DNA from: JBKEBX01 sp047974615
GTDB taxonomy: Bacteria > Bacillota > Clostridia > Lachnospirales > CAMZNU01
DNA length: 31,195 nt
Direction of reading: 5' to 3'
Assembly (NCBI GenBank): GCA_047974615.1
Contig: JBKECM010000036.1
Coordinates: 1 to 31,195 of the forward strand
Position 1 is the first letter of the stretch; the number at the start of each line of letters is the position of its first letter. A program made the translations under genes and the position numbers. This document shows positions 15,357 to 22,467 of the stretch, one piece after another. The notes under the pieces were generated by a model. That model had not been told where the DNA came from, ran no database searches, and saw nothing but the letters and a program-made list of their open reading frames with translations.

Positions 15357-15584
15357 ATGGTGTTTGAAAAAATTAGAGAAATAATTTCTGATGAAACTAA
15401 ATTGAGTATTGGTGAAATTACACTTGATACAGAAATTGAAAAAGATTTACATTTAGATTCTTTAGAAGTATTTCAAATTACTATAAGGATAGAAGAAGAA
15501 TTTGATATTGAGATAACTTCAAATGATGCTAAGGAAATCAAAACTGTAGGCAATCTTGTTGATTATGTATCAAAAAACTTGTAG
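15357..15584 (+). CDS. acpP: Acyl carrier protein
   Basis: A 75-residue acidic helical protein. The phosphopantetheine attachment Ser is S35 in LHLDSLEVFQ, and the helix after it (IRIEEEFDIEI) is the partner-binding helix. It carries acyl chains for fatty acid and phospholipid synthesis, handing acyl groups to PlsX, its upstream neighbour. The start follows GAGGTG. The gap to plsX is 17 bp and to rnc 8 bp, so the three genes form an operon. Confidence 0.93.
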   Translation: MVFEKIREIISDETKLSIGEITLDTEIEKDLHLDSLEVFQITIRIEEEFDIEITSNDAKEIKTVGNLVDYVSKNL

Positions 15585-15592
15585 AGGTAGTT

Positions 15593-16279
15593 ATGTTCAC
15601 TGAGTTACAAAAAAAATTAAATTACAACTTTAAAAATATTAATATTTTGGTTAAGGCTTTCAATCATTCTTCTGCTATAAACGAAAAAAAAGAAAAACCT
15701 ATTGAAAGTAATCAACGACTTGAATTTTTAGGCGATGCTGTACTTGAGCTTTCTATGAGTACTTATCTTTTTCATGAGTTTCCAAATATGTTAGAAGGTG
15801 ATCTTACAAAACTTCGTGCAAGTCTTGTTTGTGAGCCTTCTTTAGCAAAGATTGCTAGAAAACTTACTCTTGATAAGTATATTAAAATGTCAAAGGGTGA
15901 AATTTTATCTAAAGGTAATAATAGAGATTCAGTTTTAGCTGACTGTATGGAAGCAGTTTTTGGGGCTATTTATGAAGACTCAAATTATACTGATGCATCT
16001 AAAGTTATTATTAATTTACTTAGAGAAGAAGTAGGAAAAAACTTTAAAACTTTTCAAACTTCAGATTATAAAACTGCACTACAAGAGCATATTCAAGGAT
16101 ATTCTCAAGTGCCTATTATATATAAAATCATTGATGAGTCGGGGCCTGACCATAATAAAGTTTTTTTTGTTGAAGTCTATCATGATGATAAACTTTTGGG
16201 TAAGGGTCAAGGTAAATCTAAAAAAGAGGCAGAGCAAAATTCTGCGAAAGAAGCTTTGATAACTTTTAATGTTTTGTAA
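15593..16279 (+). CDS. rnc: Ribonuclease III
   Basis: A 228-residue double-strand RNA endonuclease for rRNA and mRNA processing. The signature RLEFLGDAVLEL is at 42-53, with catalytic E44 and D48; D117 and E120 (DCMEAVFG) complete the metal site. The C-terminal double-strand RNA-binding domain covers about 155-226 (DYKTALQEHIQ to KKEAEQNSAKEAL). The start follows AGAGGTAG. In many Bacillota rnc is followed by smc and ftsY; here it is followed by an unrelated NADH dehydrogenase with its own promoter. Confidence 0.94.
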   Translation: MFTELQKKLNYNFKNINILVKAFNHSSAINEKKEKPIESNQRLEFLGDAVLELSMSTYLFHEFPNMLEGDLTKLRASLVCEPSLAKIARKLTLDKYIKMSKGEILSKGNNRDSVLADCMEAVFGAIYEDSNYTDASKVIINLLREEVGKNFKTFQTSDYKTALQEHIQGYSQVPIIYKIIDESGPDHNKVFFVEVYHDDKLLGKGQGKSKKEAEQNSAKEALITFNVL

Positions 16280-16338
16280 CAAATTCAAGTTTTTTTATTA
16301 CGTTATTAATTTTATATACAATTTTCGATAAAAAACTA

Positions 16339-16367
16339 TTGATATAAACTTAACATTAAGTTATAAT
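16339..16367 (+). promoter_or_regulatory. Sigma-A promoter of the ndh2-like gene
   Basis: TTGATA (16339-16344), 17 bp spacer, perfect TATAAT (16362-16367). Confidence 0.75.
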
Positions 16368-16402
16368 AGATTGAATACAATTTTATGGAGGAATAAGAAT
16401 TA

Positions 16403-18289
16403 ATGGCAAAGAATATTGTTATTCTTGGTGGTGGTTATGCTGGTGTTTTAACAGCTAAACACTTAGAAAAGAAACTTAAAAAAGAAACAAAAGCTGGAGA
16501 AGTTAAAATTTCTCTTATCGACAAAAACCCTTACAACACTATGTTAACGGAGTTACACGAAGTAGCTTGTTGTCGTGTTGAAGAAGAATCAATTAAAATG
16601 AATTTAAAGCAAATTTTTGATGGTAGAAACGTTGATGTTATACTTGATGAAATTACTGCAATGAATTTTGATGAAAACAAATTAGTTGGTCGTGATAAAA
16701 CATATGAATACGACTATTTAGTAGTAGGGTCTGGTTCAAAACCTACATATTTTGGCACTAAAGGTGCAGAGGAAAACTCTTTCCCACTTTGGTCTTTTGA
16801 TGATTCTATAAGATTACGTGAACACTTTTTAGCTACGTTTCGTAAAGCTGAACTTACAACAAATGTAGAAGAACGTAAAAAACTTTTAACTTTCGTTGTT
16901 GTTGGTGGTGGTTTTACTGGTGTTGAGCTTATCGGTGAGCTTGCTGAATGGATGCCAGAAGTATGCCGTCAATATCATATTGACAAAAATGAAGTTACTA
17001 TGACTGTTGTTGATATGTTACCTAGAATTTGCAACGCTTTACCTGAAAAAGAGGCTGCTAAGGCTGAAAAACGTATGATTAAAATGGGAATTAATTTCTC
17101 ATATAATGCTCGTGTACTTGAAGTTGGTGAAGATTATCTCGTTACTTCTGTGGATAACAAAGAAGTTAAAACTCCTACTTGTACTGTTGTTTGGGCTGCT
17201 GGTGTTGAAGGCTCGGAAGTTGTTAAAACTAGTGGTAAAGGTGCTGAAGTTGTTCGTGGAAACCGTATCGAAACAAACGAATTTTTACAATACGTTGGAA
17301 AAGAAAACGTTTATGTTGTAGGCGATAATTTATTCTTTACTCCAGAGGGTGAAGAAAGAGCCGTACCTCAAATGGTTGAAAACGCTGAACATTCATCTTC
17401 AAATGCTGCACATAACTTACTTGTTGATTTAACTGGTACAGGTACTAAAAAAGCTTATAAACCTGCTTTCCATGGTATGATGGTTTGTATCGGTGGTAGA
17501 TATGGTGTTTGTTATGTTGGTACACATACTAAAAAGTTTGGTATGCCTAGTTTCTTTGCTATGTTTGCTAAGCATTTTATTAATATTGTATATTTCTTAC
17601 AAGTTATGGGTTGGGCAAAAGTTTGGAACTATATCCAACACGAATTTACTAGAATACATCACAACCGTTCTTTTGTAGGTGGTCATTTTTCTAACACATC
17701 TCCAACTTTTTGGTCTGTTCCACTTAGATTATTTGTTGGTTTAATGTGGTTCTCAGAAGGTATCATTAAACTTGAAAAAATGATTATTGACCCTAAAAAT
17801 GTGTTTATTTTTAGTATTCCTGCTGAACAACTTCCTGACGGTGTTACGTCTGCTTCACCTTGGGTTGCTGAAAGTGTTGTACCACAAATATTCCATACGA
17901 TCGAGGGCTTTGCTTTAACTGGTCAAGGTCTTGCTGTTCCTTCGTTATTACAACCTATGGTTGATTGGTCTATGGCTACTTTCATTATACCTATAGCACC
18001 ATATTTCCAAGGTTTTATGATTATTTCTGAGGTTATTGTTGGTTTACTTTTAATGGCTGGTTTATTTACTTCTATTGCTGGTATTTGGTCTGCTGTTATG
18101 TGTATTATGATTTATATGTCTGGTATGGCTTCAAAAGAAATTATTTGGTACTTTACTGCTGGTATAGCTTTAATATCTATAGGTGGTACTGGTCATACTT
18201 TCTCATTCGATTACTACTTAATGCCTTGGTTCAAAAAGATTTGGAAAAAAATACCGTTAGTAAGAAAATGGTATGTTTATAATGAATAA
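16403..18289 (+). CDS. ndh2: Type II NADH dehydrogenase with fused C-terminal membrane domain (Ndh2-like)
   Basis: A 628-residue protein. Residues 1-400 are an FAD-dependent NADH dehydrogenase: FAD-binding ILGGGYAG at 7-14, NAD-binding VVVGGGFTGVE around 165-175, and VVGDN at 305-309. Residues from about 430 onward form several membrane helices of DoxX-like character (LRLFVGLMWFSEG; a cluster from IISEVIVGLLL to FTAGIALISIG). Plain NDH-2 enzymes are ~400 residues and lack this. Listeria Ndh2, which passes electrons to demethylmenaquinone in flavin-based extracellular electron transfer, has this size and layout. The match is from memory of the family, not a search. Own promoter; GGAGG is 11 bp from the ATG, a long spacing. 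A hairpin follows. Confidence 0.85.
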   Translation: MAKNIVILGGGYAGVLTAKHLEKKLKKETKAGEVKISLIDKNPYNTMLTELHEVACCRVEEESIKMNLKQIFDGRNVDVILDEITAMNFDENKLVGRDKTYEYDYLVVGSGSKPTYFGTKGAEENSFPLWSFDDSIRLREHFLATFRKAELTTNVEERKKLLTFVVVGGGFTGVELIGELAEWMPEVCRQYHIDKNEVTMTVVDMLPRICNALPEKEAAKAEKRMIKMGINFSYNARVLEVGEDYLVTSVDNKEVKTPTCTVVWAAGVEGSEVVKTSGKGAEVVRGNRIETNEFLQYVGKENVYVVGDNLFFTPEGEERAVPQMVENAEHSSSNAAHNLLVDLTGTGTKKAYKPAFHGMMVCIGGRYGVCYVGTHTKKFGMPSFFAMFAKHFINIVYFLQVMGWAKVWNYIQHEFTRIHHNRSFVGGHFSNTSPTFWSVPLRLFVGLMWFSEGIIKLEKMIIDPKNVFIFSIPAEQLPDGVTSASPWVAESVVPQIFHTIEGFALTGQGLAVPSLLQPMVDWSMATFIIPIAPYFQGFMIISEVIVGLLLMAGLFTSIAGIWSAVMCIMIYMSGMASKEIIWYFTAGIALISIGGTGHTFSFDYYLMPWFKKIWKKIPLVRKWYVYNE

Positions 18290-18301
18290 ACTATAGTTTA
18301 T
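18286..18301. other. 16-bp perfect palindrome over the ndh2 stop codon
   Basis: ATAAACTATAGTTTAT reads the same on both strands and includes the TAA stop (18287-18289). It stands 2 bp before the larger hairpin. Confidence 0.6.
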
Positions 18302-18303
18302 CA

Positions 18304-18343
18304 AAATAATATTCACTTAAAATTTTTTAAGTGAATATTATTT
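18304..18343. terminator. Hairpin after the ndh2-like gene, probable terminator
   Basis: AAATAATATTCACTTAAAA (18304-18322) pairs perfectly with TTTTAAGTGAATATTATTT (18325-18343). The 19-bp stem ends with TTT but has no long T-run, so some read-through is possible. Confidence 0.6.
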
Positions 18344-18358
18344 ATAATAAAGTAAATA

Positions 18359-18387
18359 TTAACAAAAATATGGGTAAAGAATATAAT
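18359..18387 (+). promoter_or_regulatory. Sigma-A promoter of the prepilin-like gene
   Basis: TTAACA (18359-18364), 17 bp spacer, TATAAT (18382-18387). Confidence 0.6.
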
Positions 18388-18416
18388 AAAATATAAAAAA
18401 TATGGGTGATTTATTT

Positions 18417-19046
18417 ATGAATATGAAAAGAAAAGGTTTTACATTAGTAGAACTTGTTGTTGTTATAGGAATAATCGGTATCTTGTCTACTGTTGGTGTT
18501 ATTAGAGTAGCACCTATGGTTTACGATGCCTTAGGCTTTAGACAAAAAGCTGAAGCTGAAGAAATTATGCAAAGTATAAATTTGGCTAAAAACACATTGA
18601 AAATGGAAGGCGTAGATTTAGTTGATATTAGTGAGTCTGCTTTTATTGATGAAGTGAAAAAACATACTGAATTAAATGTAGTAACTTTAGCTGAAAACAA
18701 AAGTAATCCAAGTGATGAAAATTGGATTATTGGTACTGTTACTACGGATAGTCATGGTAATGAAATGTTTTTAAGCTACGATTATGCTTTTAATATTGAT
18801 AATAGTATTTCAAATATTATGTCTGGTGCTAGTTTATCATGGCAACCTGTAGATTTGAATTATAATACAAAGTTTGCTGTGGCAAATGATCTTGCAGGTA
18901 TGTCCTTAACGGTTAATGTTCCTATTTTTGGTAAAATAACTGTACCTGGAACTAATAACGGTTCTTTTATAACTAAAAAAATGATGACTGATACTGGTAA
19001 AGGCTATGTTATGAAATACGACTATAATGAGTTGAAATCAAGTTAG
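18417..19046 (+). CDS. Type IV prepilin-like protein
   Basis: A 209-residue protein with a class III signal: MNMKRKG followed by FTLVELVVVIGIIGIL. Cleavage is expected between G7 and F8, with the conserved Glu at mature position 5. The hydrophobic stretch (about 8-35) is the pilin helix; the rest is a soluble head rich in Asn, Ser and Thr without cysteines. I start at ATG 18417, eight bases after GGTG; ATG 18402 overlaps that site. No pilus ATPase, platform protein or prepilin peptidase lies in the window, so any assembly system must be elsewhere. It stands between the Ndh2-like and polyprenyl synthase genes, 41 bp before the latter and likely cotranscribed with it. Confidence 0.8.
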   Translation: MNMKRKGFTLVELVVVIGIIGILSTVGVIRVAPMVYDALGFRQKAEAEEIMQSINLAKNTLKMEGVDLVDISESAFIDEVKKHTELNVVTLAENKSNPSDENWIIGTVTTDSHGNEMFLSYDYAFNIDNSISNIMSGASLSWQPVDLNYNTKFAVANDLAGMSLTVNVPIFGKITVPGTNNGSFITKKMMTDTGKGYVMKYDYNELKSS

Positions 19047-19087
19047 ATAATAAAAAATTAAAATGAAAAGAACATTGTGAGAAGTTT

Positions 19088-20047
19088 ATGTTAGAGAATG
19101 AAAAATATTTAAATGATGTTAAAGAGAAAATGACTTTAATATTAAGTTCAGCTCCTAAAGTGCTTAAGCCTGTTATGGAAGATTTGGCTAAAGCACAAGG
19201 TAAATTTGTTAGAGCTAAAGTAGTTATAGAAACTGCTATAGCTTTATTTAATAAAAATAATAATTTTGATGATAAGACTATAGAAAAGGTCATAAACATT
19301 GGTGCAGCTATAGAACTGTTACATCTTGCTACACTTGTACATGACGATGTTATAGATGATGCACCCCTTAGACGTGGCATTGAAAGCACTCAAAGTAAAT
19401 ATGGTAAAAAAGTAGCAGTTATTGCAGGTGATTATCTTTTTACTAAATGCTTTACTTTAATATCAAACAACTCTATAAAAAATATGGAGTACTTTTCTAA
19501 AGCTGTTGGAGTTATTTGTGCTGGTGAAGCTTTTCAACTTGAACATAATATGGATTTTGATTTAACATATAATGATTATAGAAACATTATAGCTGGTAAA
19601 ACAGCCGCACTTTTTTCACTATCTATGTATGCTGTCGGTGTTGAGCTTAAAGAAAGTGATGAAATATCCGAGAGATTAGGTAGAGCTGGCTACTATATGG
19701 GACTTGTTTTTCAAATGGTTGATGACTGTTTGGATTATGGTGGTGAAGAAGAAAAAGCAAAAAAATTAGTTATAAAAGATTTAAAAGAGGGAGTAATAAC
19801 TTACCCTTTAATACATACTTTTAGTAAAAAACCTGAGTTAAAAGAATTAATTAATAAAGATTTTTCTTTGGAAAATATTACTTTAATAATAGGTGAGGTG
19901 CATCGTTTAAATGGCGTTAAGGCTACTATGGACTTAGCTAAAAAATATTATGACCTTGCAACAAAAAAAATTATAAATTCTGTTGGTAAAGAAAATAGCA
20001 ACGAACTTTTAGGTATACTTAATAAAGTATATATAAGAGAAAGTTAG
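19088..20047 (+). CDS. Long-chain polyprenyl diphosphate synthase (HepT/DmkB-like)
   Basis: A 319-residue trans-prenyltransferase. The first Asp-rich motif is DDVID (86-90) within LVHDDVIDDAPLRRG; the second is DDCLD (212-216) within FQMVDDCLDYGG. The residues before the first motif are not bulky, which fits long chains such as the C35 side chain of menaquinone or a similar product. The usual GGKRLRP near residue 40 is changed to QGKFVRAK. Family members supply quinone tails (HepT, Listeria DmkB) or other polyprenyls, and chain length cannot be read exactly. Context with an Ndh2-like gene favours a quinone role, as inference. The start is ATG 19088 after GAGAAG; a terminator follows. Confidence 0.82.
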   Translation: MLENEKYLNDVKEKMTLILSSAPKVLKPVMEDLAKAQGKFVRAKVVIETAIALFNKNNNFDDKTIEKVINIGAAIELLHLATLVHDDVIDDAPLRRGIESTQSKYGKKVAVIAGDYLFTKCFTLISNNSIKNMEYFSKAVGVICAGEAFQLEHNMDFDLTYNDYRNIIAGKTAALFSLSMYAVGVELKESDEISERLGRAGYYMGLVFQMVDDCLDYGGEEEKAKKLVIKDLKEGVITYPLIHTFSKKPELKELINKDFSLENITLIIGEVHRLNGVKATMDLAKKYYDLATKKIINSVGKENSNELLGILNKVYIRES

Positions 20048-20075
20048 TATTTAAAATATAACTTAATAATTTTAA

Positions 20076-20114
20076 AAAATATAACTTTATTCATATTTAG
20101 TTATATTTTTTTTC
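20076..20114 (+). terminator. Terminator of the polyprenyl synthase gene
   Basis: AAAATATAACT (20076-20086) pairs with AGTTATATTTT (20099-20109), followed by T to 20114. Confidence 0.75.
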
Positions 20115-20127
20115 ATTAAAAATGAAA

Positions 20128-20200
20128 AATAAAAATCTTGGAACTCTGCATAACAAAGTATTTCGAATATGGCAACGTTGCATTAGAGTTTACTAGCCAA
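20128..20200. repeat. Imperfect hairpin repeat B
   Basis: AACTCT near 20141 and AGAGTT near 20184 are the outer arms around GCATAACAAAGTAT and GGCAACGTTGC. It shares words and context with repeats A (5641) and C (10870). Confidence 0.4.
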
Positions 20201-20285
20201 TTCTAAAAGGCAAGTTGTAGAAACTAATTGAAATTTAAGTTTCGTTTAAGTTTTCTATTATATACTTATGAAGTAATACATAATC

Positions 20286-20308
20286 GCAATATTATATTGT
20301 AATATTGC
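20286..20308. promoter_or_regulatory. Perfect 9-bp hairpin in the leader of the EF-hand gene
   Basis: GCAATATTA (20286-20294) and TAATATTGC (20300-20308) flank TATTG, 8 bp before the AAAGGAGG ribosome site. It may be an operator or an mRNA stabiliser. Confidence 0.5.
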
Positions 20309-20330
20309 ATAAATGAAAGGAGGGGAAAAT

Positions 20331-20975
20331 ATGAGTATTAGCAGTCTTACAAGTTCAAGTTCAAGTTTATTAAGCTATTATTCAACTTCAAGCTTAAAGG
20401 GTAGCGTTTCAAAAACTACAACTTCAAGCGAGAGCACAGAAGATCAAAAAGTAGGAGGTGCTGGTAAGCCACCACAAGGACCACCACCTGAAAAACCACC
20501 AGAGATCAATGAGCAAGTTGATACAAATAGTGATGGTAGCTGGGATTCTGAAGAGCTTTCTTCTTATGCATCATATTCTACAGATGAGTACGGCGTTGAG
20601 TTAGATGCTGACTCTATTATGACGGAGTATGACAGCGATGAAGATGGTGTTTTAAATGAAAGTGAAGTTTCTAGTTTAATGGAAAACAACGCTTTAAAAT
20701 TAAAACCACCAAAGCACAACAAACCTGAGGAACAAGCAGAAATGATGGCTCAAATGCAATCTACTACTTCTTTAAGCTCATCAACTATTAATATAGCTGA
20801 CTATATTATAGATGAAGATGAAGATAGCGAAACTGAAGATGAAGATAGCACAACGTCAACAACTAGTGTAGATACTACATCTTATACACAAAAACTTACA
20901 CAAAAGCTTTTAGAAAACTACAGTAATTCTATAAGCAGTGAAGAAGATTCTACATCAGTATTTTTTGCTAGCTAG
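20331..20975 (+). CDS. EF-hand calcium-binding protein, Ser-rich
   Basis: A 214-residue acidic protein with two canonical EF-hand loops: DTNSDGSWDSEE at 64-75 (ligands at positions 1, 3, 5, 9, 12) and DSDEDGVLNESE at 101-112 (Asn at position 9). Before them is a Ser/Thr-rich N-terminus (MSISSLTSSSSSLLSYYS) and a Pro-rich stretch (about 46-58). After them is a low-complexity region with a duplicated EDEDS unit, caused by a 16-base direct repeat at 20813 and 20834. No Sec signal peptide or membrane helix is visible. The start ATG 20331 has an excellent AAAGGAGG site. Calcium binding is likely; the function is unknown. Similar Ser-start EF-hand proteins exist in other bacteria, but I cannot name the family. 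Confidence 0.75.
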   Translation: MSISSLTSSSSSLLSYYSTSSLKGSVSKTTTSSESTEDQKVGGAGKPPQGPPPEKPPEINEQVDTNSDGSWDSEELSSYASYSTDEYGVELDADSIMTEYDSDEDGVLNESEVSSLMENNALKLKPPKHNKPEEQAEMMAQMQSTTSLSSSTINIADYIIDEDEDSETEDEDSTTSTTSVDTTSYTQKLTQKLLENYSNSISSEEDSTSVFFAS

Positions 20976-20992
20976 TAAAAGAAGGAGATACT

Positions 20993-21067
20993 ATGAAAAG
21001 TAATATTTTATTTTTATTAAAACAAAAAAAGGGTGTTTTAATAAAAAAAGCCAAAGATTTGCGGTAA
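20993..21067 (+). CDS. Possible 24-residue basic peptide
   Basis: An ATG preceded by GAAGGAGATACT, a strong ribosome site at good spacing, opens a 24-codon frame 17 bp after the EF-hand gene stop. The product starts MKSNILFLLKQKKGVLIKKA and has a short hydrophobic patch then many Lys residues (7 Lys and 1 Arg in total), so it would be amphipathic and cationic. It may be cotranslated with the EF-hand gene. It could also be the stump of a larger lost gene. No family is recognised. Confidence 0.35.
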   Translation: MKSNILFLLKQKKGVLIKKAKDLR

Positions 21068-21172
21068 CAAACCTTTAGCTAGTCACACTACAAGACTAAA
21101 CAAAATATGAATTCATAGTTCAAATTGTGCTTAAGAATTTAAGTGCATGTATTACAATTCAATTTTAACAGT

Positions 21173-21216
21173 AGGTACTAATAATGTCAATATTTTTTGG
21201 CTTATTGGTACCTTTT
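21173..21216 (+). terminator. Terminator between the EF-hand region and thiI
   Basis: AGGTACTAATAA (21173-21184) pairs with TTATTGGTACCT (21202-21213), 11 of 12 positions, followed by TTT. It lies between convergent genes. The minus-strand side lacks a T-run, so it mainly suits plus-strand transcripts. Confidence 0.6.
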
Positions 21217-21240
21217 CTAGTTAAAAAAATGTAAAAAATA

Positions 21241-22467
21241 CTAAAAAGTGATAATTTCGGCTTTTTCAACGGCTGTTTCAATTAAGGGTGAAATGCCATC
21301 TTCAAGTCTTCTTGCTATATTTTCAATAATATTACGTTTTGGCTTAGTTTCTGGTGATTTTGGAACAAAAACTGTACAACAGTCTTCGTATGGACGTGCA
21401 GATATTTCAAAAGTTTCGATTTTTGTTGCTAAATCAACGATTTCTTGTTTGTCCATACCGGATAAAGGTCTATAAATAGGTAGATGGGTTGCACTTTGAA
21501 CTGCATTTATACTTAGCATAGTTTGTGATGCTACTTGACCTACAGAGTCACCCATAATTAAGCCATATGCTTTTTCTTTTTCGGCTATCATAGTAGATAT
21601 TTTTATCATTGTATGTTTTAACAGTATAGTCAACTTTTCATCTGGTACGTTTTCATATAAAAAAAGTTGTGTTTCAGTAAAGGGTATGACATATAATTTA
21701 ACTGTACCTGTGAAATCGTCAAGTCTTTTTGCTAAATCAATAACTTTTTGTTTAGCTCGTTCAGAAGTGTAAGGTGGTGAGTCAAAGTATACTGCTACAA
21801 TTTCAACGCCTCTTTTTGCCATTACAAAGCCTGAAACTGGGCTATCTATACCACCGGATAAAAGGAGTACACCCTTTCCAGATGAACCACTTGGTAAACC
21901 ACCAAAAGTTTTTATAAGTTCTGTAAATATATAAACGTGTGTTCTTAATTCTATGTAAAGTGTCATATCAGGGGTTTTCATATTTATAGGTGGCTGGTTT
22001 GCGTTATTATAAATATGTTCGCCCACAACTCTTGAAATATCATTTGATGTTAGAGGATAGTTTTTATCACTTCTTTTTGTTGACACTCTAAATGAACCTT
22101 CTTTATAGTTGTTTTTAAAAACTTCCAAAGAAATGTTTTTTATATGTTCAATGTCATTACTTAAAGTTTTAACACAAGGTGCTATTGCAACTATACCTAA
22201 AATTGTTTTTACACGAGGTACAACTATATCATAGTTTACATCACCATCTAAGTTAATCAAAATAAAACGACCTTGTTCTTTTTTTATATAAAAAGTTTCC
22301 TCTAAATCTTTAAGATTTTTTTGAATGTTTGTAATAAGTTTACTCTCAAAAAGTCTACGATTTCCACCTCTTAAAGCAATTTCTCCATATTTTATAAGTA
22401 AAACATTTTGAGTAATATGGTTATTAAAATAATCATTTAATTTACTATTTATTTCTTCAATTTTCAT
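21241..22467 (-). CDS. thiI: tRNA 4-thiouridine synthase ThiI
   Basis: A 408-residue enzyme that adenylates U8 of tRNA and replaces its oxygen by sulfur. It has an N-terminal ferredoxin-like region, a THUMP domain (about 60-165) and a PP-loop ATPase with LLLSGGIDSP (SGGIDS at 204-209). The late YEDCCTVFVPKSP (C363, C364) is the conserved cysteine region. It ends without the rhodanese domain of the E. coli enzyme, as in Bacillus, where a dedicated desulfurase delivers sulfur directly. That fits the gene just upstream, whose stop overlaps this start by one base. It is last in the minus-strand operon. Confidence 0.93.
   Translation of the reverse strand: MKIEEINSKLNDYFNNHITQNVLLIKYGEIALRGGNRRLFESKLITNIQKNLKDLEETFYIKKEQGRFILINLDGDVNYDIVVPRVKTILGIVAIAPCVKTLSNDIEHIKNISLEVFKNNYKEGSFRVSTKRSDKNYPLTSNDISRVVGEHIYNNANQPPINMKTPDMTLYIELRTHVYIFTELIKTFGGLPSGSSGKGVLLLSGGIDSPVSGFVMAKRGVEIVAVYFDSPPYTSERAKQKVIDLAKRLDDFTGTVKLYVIPFTETQLFLYENVPDEKLTILLKHTMIKISTMIAEKEKAYGLIMGDSVGQVASQTMLSINAVQSATHLPIYRPLSGMDKQEIVDLATKIETFEISARPYEDCCTVFVPKSPETKPKRNIIENIARRLEDGISPLIETAVEKAEIITF

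Noticed and set aside
17106..18282. Plus-strand out-of-frame hydrophobic ORFs inside ndh2
   Set aside because: They are frame-shifted readings of the dehydrogenase, which has intact motifs and reading frame throughout.
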